Origin: Orientallactaga sibirica
Taxonomy: Eukaryota; Chordata; Mammalia; Rodentia; Dipodidae
DNA: 64,000 nucleotides
Reading direction: 5' to 3'
Assembly: GCA_036365145.1 (NCBI GenBank)
Contig: JAEOAD010000052.1
Span: 13,577,501-13,641,500, forward strand
Numbering within the stretch: the first letter of the stretch is position 1; each line of letters begins with the position of its first letter. The position numbers and the translations under genes are program-made. The notes beneath the pieces are model-generated. The model was not told the DNA's origin, did no database searches, and saw only the letters and a list, made by a program, of their open reading frames with translations. Below are positions 17,326-28,200 of the stretch, one piece after another.

Positions 17326-17919
17326 AGTCTTTAAAGACTGTCTCAGCCAGTTGTTGATCAACCAATATCTTTCTCAACCCTGAAGCCAGTTGAAAATATA
17401 AAAATACCATCCATGCCCCCAGGTCCCTCTTGTCTTCTCTGCACAGGACTTGAATCTGATGAGAGTCCCAGTCCAGGCTTTGGGCTGTGACCTCGTTCCC
17501 ACATGCATGTCAGTGGTTAAGCAGTCTGTGACAAGGAAGGCAAGGTAAAGGCTGGCGATGGTGCATCAGTGGCAGGATGCAGGAAAATGGGCCACCTGGA
17601 GCCCAGCCACAGAAAAGCCAGAATCAAGGCCTGAAAGAAGTGGCTCAAAGCTACATAGCTTAGCAAAGGCTTCAGATAAAGTCACAAGTGCCAGAACCAT
17701 GCTGGCTGTTCTTCTAGAAAACGAAAACTACTTGAGAACATCTTCATCTACTTGAACGTGATCCTGTAATCTGTATATGATGACCGCCCAGAGACAGACA
17801 GAATTCCTCATGCCCCTTATTCCGTGTTGCTCCTTTTGGTTTTGTTTGTTCTTGATTGGTTGCTTGGTTCGATTTGGTTTGGTTTGGGGCTTGGGATTTT
17901 TGGAGGTTTATTTTCAATT

Positions 17920-18074
17920 TTTTGTTTTGTTTTGTTTCGAGGTAGGGTCTCACTCTAGCTCAGGCTGACCTAGAATTCACTCTGTAGTCTCAGGGTGGTC
18001 TTGAACTCACAGCGATCCTCGTACCTCTGCCTCCCAAGTGCTGGGATTAAAGACATGCGCCACCACGCCCGGCC
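17920..18074 (-). mobile_element. B1-like SINE
   Basis: Reverse: gaggtagggtctcactctag through accacgcccggcc. Confidence 0.93.
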
Positions 18075-18210
18075 TCAATGGTTTTTGAGACAGTGTCTCA
18101 TGTAACCCAGGATGGCCTCAAACTCTACCTGTAGCCAAGAATGACCTTGAAATCCTGGTCCTCCCACCCATCTCCACGTCCCAAATGCTATCATTATGTG
18201 CCTCCACTCC
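18075..18210 (-). mobile_element. Old B1-like SINE
   Basis: Diverged reverse copy adjacent to the young one: tttttgagacagtgtctcat, aaatgctatcattatgtgcc. Confidence 0.65.
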
Positions 18211-18537
18211 TTGATTTTGCTTAGATTTTTAATAAAGGGAGGATATGATATGCCCTGTGTTTTACATGGTTATTACAAGAATTAGAGCTGAAACACCTAG
18301 AACAATACATAGATTAGAACTAATAAATTCAGCCAATAAATTCTAGCTTGTATTGCAGTTAATTTCATTACTATTGTCTCATTAAATATTGTCAATCAGT
18401 TCCCCTAGTCCCTTCCCATTTCCCTGGAGGCCCATAATTGGCATAACCATTCCTTTCACACTAACGTATAATAAAGGAGACACAGTACAGAGGGGAGAAC
18501 TGTTTGAACTTCACATTGAAGGCAAAGACCCTAGTGA

Positions 18538-18687
<150 letters not shown>

Positions 18688-19201
18688 TGAGCAGACAGCC
18701 ATCCCCACAGAAGCCTGCCTCCGCCAGCTTGTTCCCTCACATGAGTGGCCTGTACTTTATGTTATCTCCTGGTACCTATTCAACTTTCCACATGAGATCT
18801 CAGCAAGCTCCTTTCAGGATAAGGGACTCTTAATTAGTGCCCAGGGGCCTGAGAGAGTGATTCTCAGCAATAAGTGACACCAGGTTCCTTTTCAGCTTGT
18901 CTCTCTGGTTCGGACCCTCGAATCCTGTCATGTTCTAACATGGGAATAACTTGGACACTTGAAAAGGGAACATTCCTTTCACTTGAGCTTTCTGTCTTGT
19001 TAACCTTCCCCTCAACATTTAGGGGTTCTCAGCTGATGCCAAGGCACCTGTCTCCCCAGGCACAAATGCCCCAGAATAGACAAGGTCCTAGGTCTTTCCC
19101 GCTCCAGAGGACATGAAAATAGAGTTTGGAATTCACAGTCCTTAGCTCAGCTTCGTGGCTTTTTAAAACCCTTGCACAGTCTGAAGGTGAAAATTATAAC
19201 A

Positions 19202-19282
19202 CACTGGAGATGTAGCTTGGCAATGGAGTGCTTATCTTGCAAGCACAAGGCCTCAGGTTTGGTCCCCAATACCACAAATAAC
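19202..19282 (+). mobile_element. ID SINE
   Basis: actggagatgtagcttggca, cttgcaagcacaaggcctca and ggtttggtccccaataccac form an ID body with an A-rich tail. Confidence 0.75.
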
Positions 19283-19333
19283 AATAATAAATGAACGATA
19301 GTTTTTCTTTAATTAAAAAAAAAGGATAATGTT

Positions 19334-19600
19334 TCTGGGCTGAGGAGATGACTCAGGTAGATAAAGTCCTTGCCACACAAGCAAGATGAGGATCCGAGTT
19401 TGGCGCCCAGAACCCACGTAAAGCCAGACTGAGTAGGGCAGTCTGTCATTCCAGAACTTCTGTGGTGAAATAGGAGGTAAACACAGGAGAATCCCTGGAG
19501 ACCTGTGGGCCAGCCAGCCTGGAATCCATAGTAGCAATCATCAAAAAACAAGGTGAGATATCCAACATCAGAGGTTGTCATCTGACACACACACACACAA
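19334..19600 (+). mobile_element. B2/B3-like SINE
   Basis: Head ctgggctgaggagatgactc, middle acacaggagaatccctggag, the segment atcagaggttgtcatctgac, then an AC tail. The 3' part keeps the words that appear to have seeded the 40-bp minisatellite. Confidence 0.65.
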
Positions 19601-20140
19601 TAAGGTTCCTACTGCACTTGCTCGCATCTCTTCTCAAGTTCTAGTTTCTTCTTTTTCCAATTATTTACAACTAGAATGTGTACATGAGCTGACCAAGTTG
19701 CTCCTTTGAATGGTCATGAGCTGACCCCTTCCCTAACCCACAAGAGTAGAGCAGGCACATGGTCACGTGGTGCTTGAACCCCCTGGAGAATGAGAGGAGC
19801 TGGTGATCTCCAGGGGTCCAGCACATGGAGGACTGAGTTAGTGAAGATCTCCTGGGAGCCATCTACCACTGTGATCACCACACGACTCTGTATCCTCCAC
19901 TGTGCCTTTTGCCACCTGTCCTTTCCCAGCACGTTGCAGATGGCTTCTGGTTTAAAGCACAGCAGCGCAGCCTTCGTTGTTAGAGCCTCTGGCAAACACC
20001 TGAGATAATTCAGCCTGCAAGGATGGGAACGTTCACTCTGGCTCAGGGTTCAGTCATGTGACCCTACTGCTCTGAGCCTGTGGTGGCACAGTATGTCATG
20101 ACAGGAGCCCTTGGCACCTGTTCACCTCACGGTGGCCAGA

Positions 20141-20145
20141 AAGGA

Positions 20146-20201
<56 letters not shown>

Positions 20202-20309
20202 AGAAAGAAAGAAAGAAAGAAAGGGAGAGGGAGGGAGGAAGGAAGGAAGGAAGGAAGGAAGGAAGGAAGGAAGGAAGGAAGGAAGGAAAAAAAGAAAGAG
20301 AGAAAGGGA
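20141..20309 (+). repeat. (GAAA)n/(GGAA)n polypurine tract
   Basis: About 170 bp of purine-only sequence: gaaa units, then ggaa units, then gaaa/gaga. Confidence 0.97.
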
Positions 20310-20699
20310 GAACTGGGATGGGGTCCCACTATCCCCTTCAAGAGCCTCCGGTGAACTCCTAAATTTTCCACTACTATCTCATAGTGTTACAGGCAGGTGA
20401 CCAAGGCTTCAGTGCATGGGATCTGGGGACACTTAAGATCTGAACCAGAACAACTCCTTATCTCGAGACCTCCCTTCAGTTCTACAGCTTCCCACACACT
20501 TGCCAGTTTCTAGGGAAAGAGCTCCTTGGCCTCCAGCACCAGCATGTTCCCTCTGTGATGTTTTCCTTGTCTCTCACCCCTGTCTCGTGTATAACAAATC
20601 AGTCCTTTGTCCATGCCACTGGACTCTGCGGTGCATCATCAGATGTGGTGACTGTGCTGTGACTGCAGACGTGTGTGGTTCTTCCACTAAACAGTGTCC

Positions 20700-20792
20700 T
20701 TGGAAGAGAGACTGATTTATGCATGTCCTCAGCACATGGCAGAGTCCCCGATACATACTAACACTCAGTACATGTTTATTGAACTAATTAAT
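20700..20792 (+). repeat. Possible L2/MIR 3' end
   Basis: The string cctcagcacatggcagagtc followed by actcagtacatgtttattga resembles the conserved 3' end of L2/MIR elements. Confidence 0.5.
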
Positions 20793-21131
20793 TAACGTAG
20801 ACAGCTGTTGGGAAGCTGCCTCCCATCACAACATAACACATGCAGACGCAGAACACCAGGCTAGGTGTGGAATTGGCTAAACAGGTAAATGAGTTAATTT
20901 ATTAGTTCTTATTAGCAAGGTTCATTAATGACATTACTGATGAAATGCATCACGTTTAAAGTCAGCTCATGCCCAGCCCGCGTCCTTCTGTCTGGTTGCG
21001 TTATGGAAGGCAGCCTCCCACCGGCTGCCGACATTATTTACTGAGTGCCTACAGTGAACTAAATGCGGCTGTAGAAGTGCCGGGGAAGAGCAGGATGATT
21101 AAGACGGAAGCCCTGCCCTCAGCCCTCCCGG

Positions 21132-21386
21132 GTTTTTGTTTGTTTGTTTGTTTTTTAATTTGAGAGACACAGAGAGAAAGACAGAGAGGAAGAGGCAGAG
21201 AGAGAACGGGCGTGCCGGGGCTTCTCAGCCTCTGAAGGAACTCCAGATGCGTGCTCCCCCTTGTGCGCAAGTGTGACATTGCGCATCACTTTTGCGTTTG
21301 GCTAAACATGGGACCTGGAGGTTCGAACAGGTGTTCTTAGGCGTCTCAGGCAGGTGCCTTAACCGCTAAGCCATCTCTCCAGCCTA
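21132..21386 (-). mobile_element. tRNA-type SINE, long form
   Basis: Reverse copy with the long-form insert (tgctcccccttgtgcgcaag). It ends ctaagccatctctccagcct. Confidence 0.9.
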
Positions 21387-21595
21387 GCCCTCCTGTTTTT
21401 GATCTTGCTTTACTGCAGGTCATTGGAAACATGCTGCAGTTCTAAGGCTGGAGTGATGTTCTTCATCGTGAGTTATAAGACGCAAAACTCAGCAGGGAGA
21501 TATAAACGTCTGCTAGCAGGGATCTTAGTTCCTGCATAGATCTTTTCCTCCGAGCCTCTCGTGGGCCGTTAAGCCACACGGAAGTTCTTAACTAA

Positions 21596-21856
<261 letters not shown>

Positions 21857-21997
21857 TGAGTCTTTCTGTCACCCTTTCCAGGTGTCACCGTGGCTAGAGA
21901 TCATCCTCTGCGGCCAAATGACCCCTACTCCTCAGGGCCGTCCCTTTGCCAATGGGAAGGAGAAGAAAAGCTTTGATATTCCCCGCCCCCCTCCAGC

Positions 21998-22160
21998 AAT
22001 GGTTCTCACATGTTGGTGTGTTTTTCTGAATCATCAGCAAGGCTTCTTAAAACGCAGATTGCAGACCCTGAGAGTGTATGATTCAAAAGGTCTGAGATCA
22101 CATTTCTAGTAAGTTTCCAAGTGAAGCTGACCAGCTGGCTGAGAGACCACACACTGAGAC
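21998..22160. repeat. MER5-like hAT remnant
   Basis: gcaatggttctcacatgttg, ttcttaaaacgcagattgca and gtctgagatcacatttctag resemble MER5A. Confidence 0.55.
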
Positions 22161-22170
22161 CCCTCCTCAT

Positions 22171-22439
22171 TTTATTTGTTATTTTTTATTTTTTTAGAGA
22201 GAGCATGCAAGAGAGAGGGAGACAGAGAGAGAAAGGGGGGTAGAGAGAGAATGAATTGGCATGCCAGGGTCTCAGCTACTGCAATCAAACTCCAGATGCT
22301 TGCACCACCTAGTGGGCATGTGTGACCTTGTGCTTGCCTCATTTTTGTGTCTGTGGCTTACGTGGGATCTGGAGAGTCAAACATGGGTCCTTAGGCTTTG
22401 CAGGCAAGCACCTAAACTGCTAAGCCATCTCTCCAGCTC
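22171..22439 (-). mobile_element. tRNA-type SINE, long form
   Basis: Reverse copy flanked by imperfect cccctcctcatttta / cccctcatcatttta. The long-form insert carries gcaccacctagtgg (22302-22315). Confidence 0.88.
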
Positions 22440-23334
22440 CCCTCATCATTTTAAATGGCAAATTAAACTGAAGCTCTCCCTAACCAAGCATGAGCTTGCT
22501 CATGGGCACACCCATGTGCTCAGGTGTGTAGTGTGCACACCTTCATGCCACAGTGCACATGTGGAGCCACCAGGCTAACTGGCCTGTGAGCTTCCAGGCA
22601 GTTCTGTTTCCGCCTCCTTTCTTGCTGCCGATGCTCTGGGATTATAGATGCTTACACTACCGCCTCCAGCTTCATGTGGTTCTGGTGAGCTGAAGCTGGT
22701 GCTTGTGTGGCAAGCTCTGGACCCACCGATGGATCAGAATGCATCAGAACGTCAGACACTGGCAGAGTCATGGACAAGTAAATCCTTTACTGCAAAGACC
22801 AAATACGTGACACGTGAACCAGCAGTTCAGGTCTGGAAGCTCACTGCTCACTCTGCTAAAAGCCTCAGAAAAGCCCAGGAATTGGAAGTAGAGGTTCAGC
22901 AAATGGGAAAAGTCACTCTAAGATCTCTTTAAGAACGACCCAAACTCTCTGGCCATTACTTCACCCCCTGGAGTTTGTGGACCATCCCTCCTCTCCCACC
23001 AAGCCTAGAATTCTCCCTCCAGTGACATTCAACTAAGGTGTTTCTGGTCTTGGAGACATAAACAGCAGCAAAGGTGTAGTACTCTTATATTTCTTATATA
23101 TTTTTTTAAATCTAACTACTTAAGGGCATATCCCCACCCCACGCCGCCGCTTTTCCTCTTAGCACAAAGAACAGTGGGAGCCAGGCAGGAGATAGGAGCC
23201 CCCAGACCAAGTGTACTATGAAGAGAAAAGTACGGGAATTGGCAAGTGGGATTACCCAGGGGAGGAGGCAGAAAATGGTCACCGAAGTCATCAGGTGCTA
23301 ATCCCAAAAGCCCACAGTTTTTAATTTATAAGAA

Positions 23335-23557
23335 GGAAACAGTGCTGAGGAGAAAGCTCACTTAGTCAAGTACTTGACTTGCAAGTGTGAGGAACTGGTT
23401 TCGACCCCCACATAAATGTGCACCTGGAACCCTCGCTCTGAGGAGGTTGGAGACAGGCAGATCTCTGGACCGGAAGCTCACTAGCCAGCCAGCCAGCCTA
23501 GCCTAATAGGTGAGCTCTGGGCCAAAGAGAGACCCTGCCTCAAAAAGAGGTGGATCT
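23335..23557 (+). mobile_element. B2/B3-like SINE, 5' portion (interrupted)
   Basis: Head gtgctgaggagaaagctcac, middle cctcgctctgaggaggttgg, agccagccagcctagcctaa, then gagaccctgcctcaaaaaga. Its 3' remainder continues after the nested SINE at 23825-23900. Confidence 0.7.
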
Positions 23558-23824
23558 AGTCTGGAGAGATGGCTTAGCGGTTAAGGCGCCTGCCTCCTAA
23601 GCCTAAGAACGCTGGTTCCAATCTCCAGTGGTTCCAATCTCCAGGTCCCACATTTAGCCAGATGCAAAGTGACACAAGGGCGCAATGCTGCACTTGACCA
23701 CAAGAGGGCGCACACATCTGGATTTCGTTTGCAGCAGCTGAGAGACTGCTGGCGCGCCCATCTCTGTCTCCCTCTCCCCTCTCTCTCTGTCTCTCTCTGT
23801 CTCTCTCTCAAAAAAAAAAAAAAG
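23558..23824 (+). mobile_element. tRNA-type SINE, long form, nested with 11-bp TSD
   Basis: Inserted in the B2/B3-like SINE. The target duplication gaggtggatct is at 23547-23557 and 23825-23835. It has a CTCF-like core at 23698-23711. Confidence 0.95.
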
Positions 23825-23945
23825 GAGGTGGATCTGAGAACAACACCCGAGGTTGTCCTGTGGTCTCCATGCATACACATGTGTACCCACACACATATGA
23901 ACATGCATGCATACATGCACATCCATTATACACACATGCACATGC
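23825..23945 (+). mobile_element. B2/B3-like SINE, 3' portion
   Basis: Continues gaggtggatctgagaacaac, acccgaggttgtcctgtggt, ctccatgcatacacatg and a CA-rich tail. Confidence 0.65.
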
Positions 23946-24049
23946 AGACAAACAAAAAGAAAGAGAGAGAGACAGGAAGGAAAAGAAAGAAGCAGTCTTT
24001 GCATGTTTGCTAAATTGAGGATTTAGAGGTGGAGCAATTTTTCCTGAAT

Positions 24050-24362
24050 TATGACATGATAGGTGTCACTACTAGGGGAGAAAAATGGGAAAACTTGCAC
24101 ACACATAAGAGGAGCCAGCAGTGTGACCTTGAGACTGGAGTGATGTGGTTACACCTTGAGGGACTCCAGCTGAAGCCAGAGCTAGAAAGTATCAAGGAAC
24201 AGGGTCTCCCCCAGATATTCTGGGGGAGCACAGCCTGTTGACATGGTGCCATCAGATCAGCAATAAAGACTTCAGGTGTCCAGACTTAAGAACCATTTGT
24301 GAATGAACTTGTGTTAAGCCATCAAGCTTCTGGCAATTTCTCACAGCTGCCACAGGAAATAC
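24050..24362 (+). mobile_element. MLT1-like LTR fragment (ERVL-MaLR)
   Basis: gagactggagtgatgtggtt, cagagctagaaagtatcaag, aataaagacttcaggtgtcc and gttaagccatcaagcttctg match the 3' half of MLT1-type non-coding LTRs. Ancient and without coding capacity. Confidence 0.65.
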
Positions 24363-24614
24363 CCACACTCTGCAGCGCCGTCCAGCCTCCACAGAGTGGC
24401 CCTCAAGCTTCTGAGTGTCCCAACCTTCAAACAGGAGCAGCCAGGAACCAAGGAACGTTTGAGAAAAGACTCTCCTCTGAAGTAAACAAACATAAGCAGG
24501 AAGGAAATATAGAACATGTAGGAAAACTTTTTAAAAATTGGAATACACTTAGGAAGATAAGAAAAATTCTTAGCCTTAAAAAAAGGACAAAGAGTTGTTT
24601 CAAATGATACTTTT

Positions 24615-24790
24615 GCTGGGTGTGGTAGCACATGCCTTTAATCCCAGCACTCAGGAGGCAGAGGTAGGAGGATCACCATGAGTTCAAGGCCACCCTGAGA
24701 CTACATGGTGAATTCCAGGTCAGCCTGAGCCAGAATGAGACCCTACTTCAAAAAAAAATAAATAAATAAATGAATGAATGAATAAACTTT
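24615..24790 (+). mobile_element. B1-like SINE with TSD
   Basis: Forward copy after target tcaaatgatactttt (24600-24614). A diverged copy of the target follows at about 24794-24808. Confidence 0.9.
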
Positions 24791-24808
24791 CCTCAAATGA
24801 AACTTTTT

Positions 24809-25010
24809 TATGAGAGAGAAAGAATTGGTGCACCAGGGTCTCCAGCCACTGCAATTGAACTCCAGACATGTGCACCACCTTGTGCACATATGTGAACTTG
24901 TGCACTTGTGTCATCTTGTGCGTCTGACTTACATGGGATCTGAAGAGTTGAACATGGGTCCTTAGGCTTCTCAGGCAAGCACCTTAACCACTAAGCCATC
25001 TCTCCAGCCC
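24809..25010 (-). mobile_element. tRNA-type SINE, using the same target
   Basis: Reverse copy ending ctaagccatctctccagccc, followed by a third copy of the target tcaaatgatactttt (25011-25025). Confidence 0.9.
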
Positions 25011-25320
25011 TCAAATGATACTTTTAAGGAAAAAGCTCTTAGAAGTAAGAATATGATAGGTTCTCTAGAGGGACTCCTCTGGAGGGCATGTGGCTGTAGA
25101 CAGAAACCTTCCAAGAGCCCAGGGGTGAGAAGGCAGAAAGAGAGAGACTGACAGTGGAGGAACTTAACAAATACAAACCCAGCCTGAAAGCAGGGCCAGC
25201 ATCAAGAGTGACGTGGACAGCAGGTGCCCTGAGGTGAGATGAGGAGAGTGCCACGTTGCCTCTGTGATCTTCCTCCCAGACCCCGTAACCTCAGTCTAAT
25301 CAAAAAAAAAAAAAGGCTAC

Positions 25321-25474
25321 AGCCAGGCGTGGTGGCACACACCTTTAATCCCAGCTCTCAGGAAGCAGAGGCAGGAGGATCACCGTGAGTTTGAGGCCAC
25401 CCTGAGACTACATAGTGAATTCCAGGTCAGCCTGGGCCAAAGTGAGACCCTACCTCAAGAAAAAAAAAAAAAAT
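25321..25474 (+). mobile_element. B1-like SINE
   Basis: agccaggcgtggtggcacac through gagaccctacctcaagaaaa. Confidence 0.94.
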
Positions 25475-25618
25475 CAGACAAATCCCATCTGAGAGATATT
25501 CCATGGGATCTCTGTTCAGTACTCCTCAAATCTATCAGGTCACCAAAAACTAGGAAAGTCTGAAAACATATCAGTCAAAATATGCCTTAAAGAAATGTGA
25601 CAATAAATGTAATGCGGA

Positions 25619-25815
25619 TGGCTGGGGATACAGCTCAAAGGTGAATCCTGCTCATTGGGGTTCAATTCCCCAGTATCCACATAAAGCCAGGTGCACAATG
25701 TGACATATGTGCCTGGAGTTCGTTTACAGAGACAAGAGGCCCAACTACACCCATTCTCTCTCTTTCTGTCTTGCTCTGTCTTCTCTCTTTCTTTCAAATA
25801 AATAAAAAATATTTT
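25619..25815 (+). mobile_element. tRNA-type SINE, diverged
   Basis: ggctggggatacagctcaaa, ttcaattccccagtatccac, tctttcaaataaataaa. Confidence 0.85.
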
Positions 25816-25830
25816 AAAAGTTAAAAATAA

Positions 25831-26020
25831 GGCTGGAGAGACAGCTCAGCAGTTAAGGTACTTGCCTGCAAAGCCTAACAACCCAAGTTCGAATCCCTGG
25901 TAGCCATATAAAGCCAGATACACAAAGTGGTGCATGCATCTGGAGTTCATTTGCAGCAGCTGGAGGCCCTGGTGTGCCCATTCTCTCTCTGATTGCAAAT
26001 AAATAAAAAAATATTTAAAT
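25831..26020 (+). mobile_element. tRNA-type SINE, short form
   Basis: ggctggagagacagctcagc, caagttcgaatccctggtag, gattgcaaataaataaaaaa. Confidence 0.93.
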
Positions 26021-26289
26021 TTTTTTAAATTAAAAATAAATGTAATGAGATATCCTAAGGAGATCTAGAAATAGAAAAAGAAAAGGAAATCTGAATAAAC
26101 TATGGGTTTTAGATAATAATGCTCAATGCTGGTTCATTAATTATAACAAATGAACCATATTAATATAATGCTAAAAATAGTGACAATTGAGTGTGGGGTG
26201 TGTGGTAACATTGTATTTACAGTTTCTTCACAATTTGAGCTATTCTAAAAAATAGTTCTTTTAAATCTGATGATGGGAATATAAAAGTT

Positions 26290-26830
26290 ACAGGTAGGTT
26301 GGAAGACAGAATTAAATGAATCTTCTGAGAAATGAAGCAATTCTAAAGAGATGGGGCACACAGGAAAGAAAAAAAGGAAATTAAGAGGATTAGAGCAATT
26401 GATCGGATAAGAAGCTGATAAAATAGAGGTCCCAGAAGAAGGAACAGAGGAAATGAAGAAATAAAAATGTCAAAGAAATAATTCAAGATTTCCCAGAACA
26501 GGACATAAATTTCCGGAGTGAAGGCATCCACCAGGTGTCAAGCCCATGGGTCCAGAGAACCACACTGGCTCGCACTCACGGTCATGAAGTTTCAGGACAG
26601 CGGGGATGAAGACGCTGCACGTCCCCAAACAGAAAATGAAAGAACAGTGGAAAATGCTGAGATTAAAGCTACGGAATCCAAGTGGCAGTGAAAAGTTTAC
26701 CAACGCAGGAAACACAAGACAGTGGACACATGTCCTCCCAAGGCTGACAGCCCTGCAGGGAGGCCATGTCCTAAGAGGGTGTGGCCACAACGGCAGGGCC
26801 CATGTTGGATATTACAGGCGGGAACCTTGC
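26290..26830 (+). mobile_element. Ancient LINE-like remnant
   Basis: aagatttcccagaacaggac, gtcatgaagtttcaggacag and aggaaacacaagacagtgga resemble old mammalian L1/HAL1-type sequence. No intact frame. Confidence 0.4.
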
Positions 26831-26867
26831 TCGCTTTTTAAGCCCACAGGCTTTGCCATTTTCTAAC

Positions 26868-27035
26868 CCACTGGGTCTCAAAGTGGGGTCGACCTGGCAG
26901 CAGGGCTGCTTAGATACTCGTTAGAAATGCAAATTTTTGGCATCCACCTTAAGCTTTATAAAACAGGAACTCCAGGGTGAGGCCAAGCAATTTGTTTTGA
27001 CAAGCCCTTCAGAGGAACCCTGGGGCTCCAATGGA
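26868..27035. repeat. MER5-like hAT remnant
   Basis: actgggtctcaaagtggggt, actcgttagaaatgcaaatt and caagcaatttgttttgacaa resemble MER5-type sequence. Confidence 0.5.
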
Positions 27036-27134
27036 AGACCACCAGTCACCCAGCCCACCTCGAGGCAGACCTCCACCAGGACTTTCGTAACTGTTCTGAG
27101 TACATGCACACCTCACGAGCCATCTGTTCTAGCC

Positions 27135-27480
27135 GAATGTTGAGTACTTTTCTAGTTGCCATGATGACACAGCCAGCAAAAGCAACTTGAGGAAGAAAAG
27201 GTTTACTGTGGCTCCCAGTTTGATGAGGTACAGTCCATTCTGGCGGGGCAGGCAGGGTAGCAGGAGCCGGTGGCAGGGTGACACACGCACGTGCAGTCAA
27301 GGAGTGGAGAAAAGAATGCCAGAGCTTACTCTGCTTCTCCGGGGACCCCGGCCATGGCATGGTGCCACTCGCATTTAGAGTGAATCTTCCCACCTCAGTT
27401 AAGCTCATCTAGAAAATCACTCACAGACCTGCCCAGAGGTGTGTGTCCTAGGTGATTCTAGAGTCTGTTAACAGGATGAA
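27135..27480 (+). repeat. Medium-reiterated repeat
   Basis: gaagaaaaggtttactgtgg, cccacctcagttaagctcat and agaggtgtgtgtcctaggtg are features of a dispersed rodent repeat. Family not named. Confidence 0.5.
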
Positions 27481-27624
27481 ACATCACAAGTATCCACATG
27501 AGAAAAATGTTGGCACAAATAGACGTGGGCGAGGATGTTCACTGGCCCATTGCTTACAGTAGAGAAAAGGCAACAACTTTAACTCTAGCCTGGCATGAGA
27601 AACTGCTCATCTGTATAAGAAGTG

Positions 27625-27972
27625 TTGCCATCAGGTTCGCATTGCTGGTGGAAATCACCAGACCAAGAGCAGCTTTGGGGAAAAAAAGAGGTTATTTTGG
27701 CTTACAGACTTGAGGGGAAGCTCCATAATGGCAGGGGGAAACAATGGCATGAGCAGAGGGTGGACATCACCTCCTGCCCAACATCAGGTGGACAATAGCA
27801 ACAGGAGAGTGTGCCAAAAACTGGCAAGGGGAAAGTGGCTATTACACCCATAACTGGCCCCCAACAATACATCACCTCCAGGAGGCTTTAATTTCCAGTT
27901 GCCATCCGCTGGGGAACCTCGCGTCCAGAACACCTGAGTTTATGGAGGACACCTGAGTCAAACCACCACAAG
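27625..27972 (+). repeat. Dispersed repeat, copy 1 (pair with 34905-35262)
   Basis: Shares long words with the second copy: atggcagggggaaacaatgg, tggacatcacctcctg, gaggctttaatttcca. Direct orientation with respect to copy 2. Confidence 0.85.
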
Positions 27973-27980
27973 AGGGCACT

Positions 27981-28200
27981 CCGGAGCTGGAGAGGTGGCT
28001 CCACAGTTGAGAGTGCTTCTGGAGTAGCCGTGAGGGCCTGAGACTGGCTGTTCAGATCTCCAGAACGCAAGTTATCAGCTGGGTGTGTTCACACATGACT
28101 GCAATCCAGTCTTGAAGACACAGAATTGCTGGGGCTTTGGACCAGCAAGTGCTGGAACCAGAGATTCAGTTGAAGGAAAACACAGGTGGTGTGTGACGTC
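27981..28200 (+). mobile_element. B2/B3-like SINE, 5' part, host of the 40-bp array
   Basis: Head ggagctggagaggtggctcc, then ttcagatctccagaacgcaa, agctgggtgtgttcacacat, aagtgctggaaccagagatt. It merges into the first 40-bp unit. The 3' end of a similar element (gtgagatcttttcttcaaaa with an A-rich tail) follows the array at 33890. Confidence 0.6.

Larger units (their letters stand above)
25475..26280 (+). mobile_element. Old L1 3' end (L1M-like), interrupted by two SINEs
   Basis: Before the SINEs: gtcaccaaaaactaggaaag, aagaaatgtgacaataaatg. After: gaataaactatgggttttag, gctggttcattaattataac, tgagctattctaaaaaatag. These words are typical of old mammalian L1 3'UTRs. The host sequence resumes with a duplicated aataaatgtaatg at about 26036. 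Confidence 0.65.
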
